Source: Streptomyces liangshanensis (GTDB taxonomy: Bacteria; Actinomycetota; Actinomycetes; Streptomycetales; Streptomycetaceae). From it: 64,000 nucleotides of DNA. Location: contig NZ_CP050177.1 of the NCBI RefSeq assembly GCF_011694815.1, positions 5,062,001 to 5,126,000 on the forward strand, in the 5' to 3' direction. The notes beneath the pieces were generated by a model, which searched no databases, was not told the DNA's origin, and saw nothing but the letters and a program-made list of their open reading frames with translations. The translations under genes and the position numbers were made by a program. The first letter of the stretch is position 1; each line of letters opens with the position of its first letter. Positions 34,488 through 44,105 of this stretch are shown piece after piece.

Positions 34488-35084
34488 TCAGTCCTCGGCC
34501 TGCGGCAGCGCGTGGAGATGCACACGCACCTGCGCCACGTGCTCGGCGTCCTCCGGGATGACGCGGTCCTGATAGCTCTCGATGAGGGCGTGGGCCTTCT
34601 CGGTCATCTCCGCGGCCAACTCCGGTGTCAGCCGCAGGGTGAAGTCGCTGAGGTCCGAGCTGCCGTGCCACTCCACCGGCCAGTCGATGACGGAGTGGAC
34701 CCAGGCGGACACCTCCCGGGCGTGCGAAGCCGCCAGCTCTTCGAGGAACACCTCCACCGCCGTACGGGTGCCCGGGTCGGAGTCCGTGTACAGCGAACGG
34801 TCGAGGCTCGTGCCCTGACGGACCGCCTTCCACCAGCGCTCCCGCCCCTTGCCCAGCTCCGGCGCGTCCTCCACGAACCCGTACGTCGCCAGCTGCCTCA
34901 GGTGGTAGCTGGTCGCACCGCTCGACTCGCCGAGCCGCTCGCCCAACTGGGAGGCGGTGGCGGGGCCGTGGTGCCGCAGGGCGGCGAGCAGGCGCATTCG
35001 TATCGGATGGGCGAGCCCGCGAAGGGTGTGCGGGTCCAGGGCGTGGACGTCGTCACGGGCCGGGGGGCGCGAGGCTTCTGGCAT
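34488..35084 (-). CDS. ArsR-family winged-helix regulator
   Basis: 198 residues. HTH: DPHTLRGLAHPIRMRLLAAL, ATASQLGERLGESSGATSYH, LRQLATYGFVED. The C-terminal 100 residues are a helical extension seen in many Streptomyces ArsR-type regulators next to MFS genes. There is no metal-binding Cys pair in the recognition helix, so the ligand is probably organic. Start ATG 35084 has GTGGAGG upstream. It heads the operon with the small gene and the MFS exporter. The promoter carries a clear palindrome (35101-35146), probably its own operator. Confidence 0.88.
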   Translation of the reverse strand: MPEASRPPARDDVHALDPHTLRGLAHPIRMRLLAALRHHGPATASQLGERLGESSGATSYHLRQLATYGFVEDAPELGKGRERWWKAVRQGTSLDRSLYTDSDPGTRTAVEVFLEELAASHAREVSAWVHSVIDWPVEWHGSSDLSDFTLRLTPELAAEMTEKAHALIESYQDRVIPEDAEHVAQVRVHLHALPQAED

Positions 35085-35100
35085 GCCTCCACGATAGACA

Positions 35101-35146
35101 TGCAAAGGAATGGATGCAAGGGTTTCTTTGCAACCAATCCTTTGCA
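35101..35146. promoter_or_regulatory. Palindromic operator upstream of ArsR gene
   Basis: TGCAAAGGA (35101-35109) is an exact inverted match of TCCTTTGCA (35138-35146). Inside are further TTGCA half-sites (ATGCAAG, CTTTGCA), making four half-sites of the TTGCAA type in about 46 bp. It begins 17 bp upstream of the ArsR start and is strikingly AT-rich for this genome, as expected for an autoregulated promoter. Confidence 0.7.
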
Positions 35147-35195
35147 GCCACCTCTTTGTATCCGCGCCGTGCGTCACGGGCCGCGCGCTATACGT

Positions 35196-35678
35196 TCACG
35201 CGTCGAGGGTCGCGTCCCCCGCCGCCTGCTCCACCAGGGGGATGATCCGCAGCGGTACGGGGTTCTCCATCACGATCGCCGTCGACGCCCGCATGATCCC
35301 CTCGAACCCCACCACCCGGTCGATCACCCGCTGGAGATCCGCGTTCGACCGCGCCACCAGCCGGCACAGCATGTCGCCCTGCCCCGTCGTCGTGTGCAGC
35401 TCCAGCACCTCCGGCACGGTCGCCAGATGGGCCCGTACGTCCACCCCCTGCCCCTGCTTGATCTCCAGCGTCGCGAACGCCGTCACCGGATACCCGAGCG
35501 CGGCCGGGTCCACCGTCGGCCCGAACCCCCGGATCACCCCCTGCGCCTGGAGCCGGTCCAGCCGCGCCTGTACGGTCCCGCGCGCCACCCCGAGCCGCCG
35601 TGAGGCCTCCAGCACCCCTATCCGGGGCTCCCGCGCCAGCAGCACGATCAGCCTGCCGTCGAGCCCGTCGATGCCCAT
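35196..35678 (-). CDS. Lrp/AsnC-family regulator, probable controller of hppD
   Basis: 160 residues. HTH: LDGRLIVLLAREPRIGVLEA, SRRLGVARGTVQARLDRLQA with GVIRGFG. RAM ligand domain: AFATLEIKQGQGVDVRAHL, VLELHTTTGQGDMLCRLVAR. Start ATG 35678 has the ribosome site GAGGGGGAG; upstream starts at 35705 and 35711 are possible but less supported. Divergent from hppD across 134 bp. The pairing with 4-hydroxyphenylpyruvate dioxygenase suggests an aromatic amino acid or derivative as effector. Confidence 0.88.
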   Translation of the reverse strand: MGIDGLDGRLIVLLAREPRIGVLEASRRLGVARGTVQARLDRLQAQGVIRGFGPTVDPAALGYPVTAFATLEIKQGQGVDVRAHLATVPEVLELHTTTGQGDMLCRLVARSNADLQRVIDRVVGFEGIMRASTAIVMENPVPLRIIPLVEQAAGDATLDA

Positions 35679-35680
35679 GA

Positions 35681-36967
<1,287 letters not shown>

Positions 36968-37000
36968 CGCGCGGCTTCCGCGCGGGTGTGGAACGCCGGA

Positions 37001-37030
37001 CGGCCCCACGGAAACTGACCCGTGGGGCCG
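37001..37030. terminator. Bidirectional hairpin terminator between hppD and TPR gene
   Basis: CGGCCCCACGG (37001-37011) pairs with CCGTGGGGCCG (37020-37030) around an 8-base loop, 33 bp after hppD and 36 bp from the convergent TPR gene stop. Confidence 0.85.
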
Positions 37031-37066
37031 TACCCGTACCCGCGACAGCGAGTACGGCGACCGGCC

Positions 37067-38644
<1,578 letters not shown>

Positions 38645-38741
38645 GGTGATTACTGTGCGTCCATACGAAGAGCACACCCACTCCCGCGTGGTGGATCGCA
38701 GACGGGTTCACACCGATGGCCCCGGATGCGACGCTGGGATC

Positions 38742-40109
38742 ATGGACGATCTCCTCGCACGGCTGCGGGCAGGACTGCCCGGCGAAGCCCTGATCACCGA
38801 CCCCGACGTCACGGCGTCCTACGCCCACGACATGGCGAGCTTCTGCGAGGCGGGCACACCGGCGGTGGTGGTCCTGCCCCGCTCCGTCGAACAGGTCCAG
38901 CACGTGATGCGCACCGCCACCGCCCTGCGCGTCCCCGTCGTCCCGCAGGGCGCCCGCACCGGGCTGTCCGGGGCCGCCAATGCCTCGGACGGGTGCATCG
39001 TCCTCTCCCTCGTGAAGATGGACCGGATCCTGGAGATCAACCCGGTCGACCGGATCGCCGTCGTCGAGCCCGGCGTCGTCAACGCCACCCTCTCCCGCGC
39101 CGTCGGCGAACACGGACTCTTCTACCCGCCGGACCCCTCCAGCTGGGAGACGTGCACGATCGGCGGGAACATCGGCACCGCCTCCGGCGGCCTGTGCTGC
39201 GTCAAGTACGGCGTCACCGCCGAGTACGTCCTCGGCCTCGACGTCGTCCTCGCCGACGGGCGGCTGCTCACCACCGGCCGCCGTACGGCCAAGGGGGTCG
39301 CCGGGTACGACCTGACCCGCCTCTTCGTCGGCTCCGAGGGCAGCCTCGGCATCGTCGTCCGGGCCGTCCTCGCCCTGCGCCCCCAGCCGCCCCGGCAACT
39401 GGTCCTGGCCGCCGAGTTCAACAGCGCGGCCGCCGCGTGCGACGCCATCTGCCGGATCATGGAGAGCGGCCACACCCCGTCCCTGCTCGAACTCATGGAC
39501 CGTACGACCGTCCGCGCCGTCAACACGATGGCGAACATGGGCCTCCCCGACACCACCGAGGCCCTCCTCCTCGCCGCCTTCGACACCCCCGACCCCGGGG
39601 CCGACCTGACGGCCGTCGGCCTGCTCTGCGAGGCGGCCGGCGCCACCGGGGTCGTCCCGGCGGAGGACACGGCCGAGTCCGAACTGCTGCTCCACGCCCG
39701 CCGGTTGGCCCTCCCCGCCCTGGAGGCGGTGAAGGGCACGACGATGATCGACGACGTCTGCGTACCCCGTTCGCGCCTCGGTGACCTGCTCGAAGGCATC
39801 GAGCGGATCGGCGAGAAGTACGCGCTCACCATCGGCGTCTGCGCCCACGCGGGCGACGGCAACACCCACCCCACCGTCTGCTTCGACGCGGCGGACCCCG
39901 ACGAATCCCGCCGCGCCCGCGAGTCCTTCGACGAGATCATGGCGCTCGGGCTCGAACTGGGCGGCACGATCACCGGCGAACACGGCGTCGGCGTACTGAA
40001 GAAGGACTGGCTCGCCCGGGAACTCGGCCCGGTGGGACTGGAGTTGCAGCGCGGCATCAAGCGGACCTTCGACCCGCTGGGCCTGCTGAACCCGGGCAAG
40101 CTCTTCTGA
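38742..40109 (+). CDS. FAD-linked oxidase, D-lactate/glycolate dehydrogenase type (GlcD-like)
   Basis: 455 residues. FAD_binding_4 domain: AVVVLPRSVEQVQHVMRTAT, VPVVPQGARTGLSGAANA, SSWETCTIGGNIGTASGGLC, GSEGSLGIVVRAVLALRP. FAD-oxidase C domain: VCAHAGDGNTHPTVCFDAAD, with GGTITGEHGVGVLKKDWL close to the end. These are the marks of 2-hydroxyacid dehydrogenases passing electrons to the membrane. No partner GlcE/GlcF genes are adjacent, so it is a single-subunit type. Substrate (D-lactate or similar) is inferred. Confidence 0.88.
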   Translation: MDDLLARLRAGLPGEALITDPDVTASYAHDMASFCEAGTPAVVVLPRSVEQVQHVMRTATALRVPVVPQGARTGLSGAANASDGCIVLSLVKMDRILEINPVDRIAVVEPGVVNATLSRAVGEHGLFYPPDPSSWETCTIGGNIGTASGGLCCVKYGVTAEYVLGLDVVLADGRLLTTGRRTAKGVAGYDLTRLFVGSEGSLGIVVRAVLALRPQPPRQLVLAAEFNSAAAACDAICRIMESGHTPSLLELMDRTTVRAVNTMANMGLPDTTEALLLAAFDTPDPGADLTAVGLLCEAAGATGVVPAEDTAESELLLHARRLALPALEAVKGTTMIDDVCVPRSRLGDLLEGIERIGEKYALTIGVCAHAGDGNTHPTVCFDAADPDESRRARESFDEIMALGLELGGTITGEHGVGVLKKDWLARELGPVGLELQRGIKRTFDPLGLLNPGKLF

Positions 40110-40139
40110 CGGCGCACGCCCCGTACATCCCAACTCCCC

Positions 40140-40631
40140 CTATTCCCCCTCGGCGGAGTCCGCCGACTCCGCCGACCCGTCCGACGGCCACGGATCCCGC
40201 AGCCACAGGTCGTCGGCGGGCGCCGGGGCCAGCAACCCCGCCAGCCCCTCGTCGATCCCGAGCCGCTCGCACTCCGTCCCCGGCGGCACGATCCGCAACG
40301 TCCGCTCCACCCACGCCGACACGGCCACCGCCGGCGCCTCCAGCAGCGCGTCGCCGTCCGGGGAGGTGAGGGCCACGCACAGGACACTGCGCCCGCCGAC
40401 CTTCGTCGGCCAGATCCTCACGTCCCCGTGCCCGCACGGCCGGAAGATGCCCTCCACCAGCAACTCACGGGCGAAGGTCCAGTGGACGGGGGCCTCGGAG
40501 CCGATGTGGAAGGCGACGTGCACGGCGCACGGATCGTCGGTCCGGTAGGTCAGCCGGGCCGGGACGGGGATGCTGCGCTCGGGCGACAGCACCAGGTTCA
40601 GTTCCAGCTCACGTTCCACCACGGTGTTCAT
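40140..40631 (-). CDS. ssgG: SsgA-like (SALP) sporulation/cell-division protein, probably SsgG
   Basis: 163 residues of the actinomycete SsgA-like family that controls septum placement and wall remodelling in sporulating hyphae. Family sequence: LELNLVLSPERSIPVPARLT, DDPCAVHVAFHIGSEAPVHW, TFARELLVEGIFRPCGHGDV. Start ATG 40631 fits the SALP N-terminus and has GAGGAAG upstream. An acidic Ser/Glu tail ends the protein. The name SsgG is from recalled position in S. coelicolor; among SALPs it is reported to affect correct septum placement. No other division gene is nearby. Confidence 0.85.
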   Translation of the reverse strand: MNTVVERELELNLVLSPERSIPVPARLTYRTDDPCAVHVAFHIGSEAPVHWTFARELLVEGIFRPCGHGDVRIWPTKVGGRSVLCVALTSPDGDALLEAPAVAVSAWVERTLRIVPPGTECERLGIDEGLAGLLAPAPADDLWLRDPWPSDGSAESADSAEGE

Positions 40632-40883
40632 GGGCGGCACTTCCTCTCTCGGTACGGGCCCTGACGGCGGGCCGTACCGGAAGAGAGCGCGCCGACGGCG
40701 ATTCATGACGCGACTTCTCCGGGCAACTTCCGATGAGCCTGATCGCGTGCTTCCGGACCCTCGCTCTCTGTGCCGTCACTCTGACCGGAAAGTGGCTCAA
40801 ACGACGGGAGCGGCCCTGGGGACCCCGGTGGTCTGATAGATGTGGACCCTGAATTGGCTCAGAGGAGATACGGGACCACGGTG

Positions 40884-42422
40884 ATGAGCGCCCCAACCTC
40901 GGCGACCGGAGACGGCAACCCCGCTCCCGGCTACTACCCCGATCCGTCCATCCCGGGATACGTCCGGTACTGGAACGGAGCAGCGTGGGTGCCCGGATCG
41001 AGCCGCCCCGCGCCGCCCGGTGCCGAGGCGCCGCAGTCCGGCGCGCAGGCGGTGCCCGCCGTCGAGGAGACGGGCCCGGTGTTCTTCGACGAGGAGCCCC
41101 AGGCCGCCGAACAGCCCCGCCAGGAACCGGCGTCCGCGTGGCAGGCCGACGTCTCGCGGCAGACCGGCTTCGGCGGTGAGCGGGACAACCGCGTCTCCTG
41201 GGGGGCTCCGGACCCGCGCGTCCCTGCCCCGGCCCCCGAGCCCGGCGCGCCGCGCCGCGACATCCCGTTCCCGGCGCCCGTCGACCCCACCGGCGGGGCC
41301 CTGCCGGGGGTCCGCGCGCTCGGCCCCGGGACGGGCGACAGCCAGCCGGTCATCGACGGTACGGTCGCGATCCGCGCCATGCGCCGCGGCATCGCGCCCG
41401 GACCGGGCCCGGCACCGGGTGTCGGCCCGGGTACGGGCGTCAGCCCCGGTACGGGTACGGGTACGGGCCCCGGAGCCGACACCGGCGACCGGCGCGGTGG
41501 TACGGGCACGGGCGAGGGCGGTACGGACCGGCCCGCGGCCCTCCCCGGCCAGATCCCGTCCGCCGGGGCGCAGCAGCCGCCGGTCGACAGCACGGTCGCC
41601 ATCCGCGCCCTGCGCGCGGCGCGCCGCGCCAAGGACGAGGACGCGGCGGCCGGGCGCACCGGCGAGGCGGACGGCGCCCTGTCGGTCCGCTCCATGACCC
41701 CCGGCGCGGCCGGCGCGGGCACCGTACCGCCGCCGTCGCGCGACGAGTCCGCGCGGCAGGCGTCCTCGTCCGTGCCGGCGCCCTCGGCCGCGCAGCCCCA
41801 GCAGGGCGGCGCGGGTGGCGGCTCGGCCTCCTGGGCCCAGCAGGTCCACCAGCTCGCGCAGCCCGCGGGCGACCAGCCCGTGGTGCCCTGGAAGCCGCCG
41901 GTCAGCGACCCGTTCCTCCAGGCCGCGCAGGCCCAGGCGGCCGCCAGGCCCGCCGGCCTCGGCAAGCGGCTCGTGGCCCGCCTGATCGACACCCTCGTGC
42001 TCGGCGCGCTGGTCGGGGCCGTGGCCCTGCCGCTCGTGGCGAAGGCGCGCACGCATGTGGACGACAAGATCGAGGCGGCGAAGCAGACGGGGGAGACCGT
42101 CACCGTCTGGCTGCTCGACTCGACGACGGCCGGGTATCTCGGCGCGGTCCTCGGCGCGCTGCTGGTCCTCGGGGTGCTGTACGAGGCGCTGCCGACCGCC
42201 AGGTGGGGCCGCACGCTGGGCAAGAAGCTCTGCGGTCTCCAGGTGCGGGACATCGAGTCGCACGAGGCCCCGGCCTTCGGCGCGGCCCTGCGCCGCTGGC
42301 TGCTCTACGGGGTGCTGGGGCTGCTCGTGGTGGGCGTGCTCAACGTCCTGTGGTGCCTGTTCGACCGGCCGTGGCGGCAGTGCTGGCACGACAAGGCCGC
42401 GCACACCTTCGTGGCGGGCTGA
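40884..42422 (+). CDS. RDD-family membrane protein with DUF2510 N-terminus
   Basis: 512 residues. N-terminal DUF2510 motif PGYYPDPSIPGYVRYWNGAA with the Trp pair; then about 300 residues of Pro/Gly/Ala-rich linker with repeated ID(G/S)TVAIRA(M/L)R elements; then an RDD domain of three helices (GLGKRLVARLIDTLVLGALV, TTAGYLGAVLGALLVLGVL, RWGRTLGKKLCGLQVRD). ATG 40884 is chosen, with AGAGGAGA some 15 bases upstream; GTG 40881 is possible. RDD proteins are proposed membrane transport or scaffold proteins. Paired with a second RDD gene downstream. Confidence 0.82.
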   Translation: MSAPTSATGDGNPAPGYYPDPSIPGYVRYWNGAAWVPGSSRPAPPGAEAPQSGAQAVPAVEETGPVFFDEEPQAAEQPRQEPASAWQADVSRQTGFGGERDNRVSWGAPDPRVPAPAPEPGAPRRDIPFPAPVDPTGGALPGVRALGPGTGDSQPVIDGTVAIRAMRRGIAPGPGPAPGVGPGTGVSPGTGTGTGPGADTGDRRGGTGTGEGGTDRPAALPGQIPSAGAQQPPVDSTVAIRALRAARRAKDEDAAAGRTGEADGALSVRSMTPGAAGAGTVPPPSRDESARQASSSVPAPSAAQPQQGGAGGGSASWAQQVHQLAQPAGDQPVVPWKPPVSDPFLQAAQAQAAARPAGLGKRLVARLIDTLVLGALVGAVALPLVAKARTHVDDKIEAAKQTGETVTVWLLDSTTAGYLGAVLGALLVLGVLYEALPTARWGRTLGKKLCGLQVRDIESHEAPAFGAALRRWLLYGVLGLLVVGVLNVLWCLFDRPWRQCWHDKAAHTFVAG

Positions 42423-42510
42423 CCGGCGGGGCCGTATCTCCGAACGGGCCGTACCTCCGAACGGCGGGCAAGCCGTTGCGGGCCCCTCGCGGGCGCGGTG
42501 CACTGCCCCC

Positions 42511-43284
42511 ATGAGCGACGACCGCCCCCCGCCCGGCCAGGAGCCACCCGACGACGACCCGTTCCGCAAGAAGCCGCGGGAGTCCCCGTCGTCCGGGGGC
42601 CCGGAGTCCGGGGGCCCGGAGTCGCCGTACGGATCTCCCTACGGGGGAGCGGCGGGCGTCCCGCCCCCGCCTCCGCCGGAAGGCTCCGACCCCTTCGGCG
42701 GCCCCCCGGGCGGCGGCCGGTACGGCGGCGGGGGCGGCGGCCCGTACGGGGGCGGGGGCGGTCCCTACGGCGGGGACCCGCTCGGCGGGACGGACCCCTA
42801 CGCGGGCATGCCCCCTCTCGCGCCCTTCGGCAGGCGCCTCACGGCCCGGATCGTCGACGTCCTGATCATCGCCATCCCGGTGGCGGTCCTCTCGCTCGCC
42901 GTCGGCGGCTTCGACACGTCGACGTCGAACGGGCACAACGAGTGGAACGACTTCACCGATCAGGTGAACACCGGCAGACAGTGGCTCTGGTCGCTCATCT
43001 CGCTCATCGCGTACGTCGCCTACGACACCCTCATGACCAGGAGCAGAGGCCAGACGGTCGGCAAGCGATGGCTGAAACTGCGCGTCGCGATGCTCAACAA
43101 CGGAGCCGTGCCGGACACGAACGCCTCGCTGCTGCGGGCCCTCGTCCTCTGGCTGCCCGCGCTGCTCTGCTGCTTCTGCCTCTGGTGGGCGATCATCATC
43201 CTGACGATCTGGACGGGCAGACCCTACAAACAGGGCCTGCACGACCGGGTCGCCAGGACCGTCGTCGTCTCAGCGGCGCAGTGA
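42511..43284 (+). CDS. RDD-family membrane protein
   Basis: 257 residues. The first 100 are Gly/Pro/Tyr-rich (GGPESPYGSPYGG, repeated GGPYGGGGG), probably disordered. The RDD domain follows: PFGRRLTARIVDVLIIAIPV, SLISLIAYVAYDTLMTRSRG, QTVGKRWLKLRVAML, and a last helix WLPALLCCFCLWWAIIILTI. Lies 88 bp after the first RDD gene, likely co-transcribed. Its 3' end overlaps the convergent small membrane gene by 15 bp. Confidence 0.82.
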   Translation: MSDDRPPPGQEPPDDDPFRKKPRESPSSGGPESGGPESPYGSPYGGAAGVPPPPPPEGSDPFGGPPGGGRYGGGGGGPYGGGGGPYGGDPLGGTDPYAGMPPLAPFGRRLTARIVDVLIIAIPVAVLSLAVGGFDTSTSNGHNEWNDFTDQVNTGRQWLWSLISLIAYVAYDTLMTRSRGQTVGKRWLKLRVAMLNNGAVPDTNASLLRALVLWLPALLCCFCLWWAIIILTIWTGRPYKQGLHDRVARTVVVSAAQ

Positions 43285-43593
43285 ATGCTGGCCGAAGCGG
43301 GACTCCGCGCCCGCGTGGGAGCGCGCGGCCGGCACCCGGGGCTGCCCGGCGGTCCCGGCGGCCGAGGCGGGGGAGCCCGCGGCCGTACGCCGCGCGGCCG
43401 CGGCGCGAGCCGCCCTGGCCCGGCGCGGCAGGGGCACGGTCAGGGCGACGAGCAGTCCCAGCGCGAGAGCCGCCATGCCGATCACCGCGACCCCCACGCC
43501 CGTGGACGTACCGGACAGCAGCAGCATGGCGAGGGTCGAGCAGACGACCGTGGCGGAACCGTAGGCGAGCTGTGCGGCAGTCGGACGCGGCAT
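43270..43593 (-). CDS. Small membrane protein of unknown function
   Basis: 107 residues from ATG 43593. Two hydrophobic segments: YGSATVVCSTLAMLLLSGT and GVAVIGMAALALGLLVALTV. The C-terminal 50 residues are Ala/Arg-rich and cytoplasmic. Longer starts at 43617 and 43647 exist; GAGGGA lies 13 bases before 43593. The layout recurs in Streptomyces but I know no function. Confidence 0.6.
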   Translation of the reverse strand: MPRPTAAQLAYGSATVVCSTLAMLLLSGTSTGVGVAVIGMAALALGLLVALTVPLPRRARAARAAAARRTAAGSPASAAGTAGQPRVPAARSHAGAESRFGQHSLRR

Positions 43594-43636
43594 GGCGGAA
43601 TCCGTCCCTCGGAGCATCGGTTTGGGGGTGTCTCGC

Positions 43637-43762
43637 GTGTCTCGCACGTACGCCGCACTGCCGCTCGCAGTGGTCGCACTGGTGATCGCACTGTCAGTCG
43701 CAGTCTTCGCCGACTCTACGACGGTGGATGCCCCCGTGGAACCAACAGTAAGCGTGAGCTAA
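43637..43762 (+). CDS. Small single-helix membrane or secreted peptide
   Basis: 41 residues from GTG 43637 (44 from GTG 43628). GGGGG lies eight bases before 43637. It reads basic start, hydrophobic helix LPLAVVALVIALSVAVFA, then an acidic Thr/Val tail DSTTVDAPVEPTVSVS. It begins divergently from the small membrane gene and is followed at once by a terminator, which supports a real short gene. Either a secreted peptide or a one-pass membrane peptide. Confidence 0.6.
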   Translation: MSRTYAALPLAVVALVIALSVAVFADSTTVDAPVEPTVSVS

Positions 43763-43780
43763 CCCACGGTGCCGTCGCAC

Positions 43781-43808
43781 AGGGGGCGCATGGAGTCACG
43801 CGCCCCCT
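43781..43808 (+). terminator. Hairpin terminator after the small peptide gene
   Basis: AGGGGGCGC (43781-43789) pairs with GCGCCCCCT (43800-43808). Confidence 0.75.
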
Positions 43809-44105
43809 CGCCAGGAGGCGTCAGTGCGCCTGTTGTTCGAATATTCCGCCATGCGGACGGTGGTCGGCCGACCGTCCGGCCGGCCCGGCGCCCGGGGCGC
43901 CCGGGGCGCTCGGAGGGGTCGCATGTCGCTCGTGTCCGTATATCGGAAGTGCCCACTCGCATAGTGCAGTTGACCAGTTCAAGTCAAGGTCTGGCTTTTC
44001 TTCTTCAACTCAGGTCGAATGGCGCCACTTATGACGCGCATACGCGCGCGGATCCCCCAACTCCCGGACCGCCGCCCGCGCATGCGCCGGGGAGGACAGC
44101 ATCAA
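43809..44105 (+). promoter_or_regulatory. Promoter region of the secreted metalloprotease
   Basis: About 300 bases without a gene. It contains an inverted repeat CGGACGGT-N-ACCGTCCG (about 43856-43877), a duplicated GCCCGGGGC, and an AT-richer stretch (43930-44020, including TATATCGG and CATAGTGCAG) likely to hold the promoter. GGGGAGG before GTG 44106 is the ribosome site. Confidence 0.45.
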
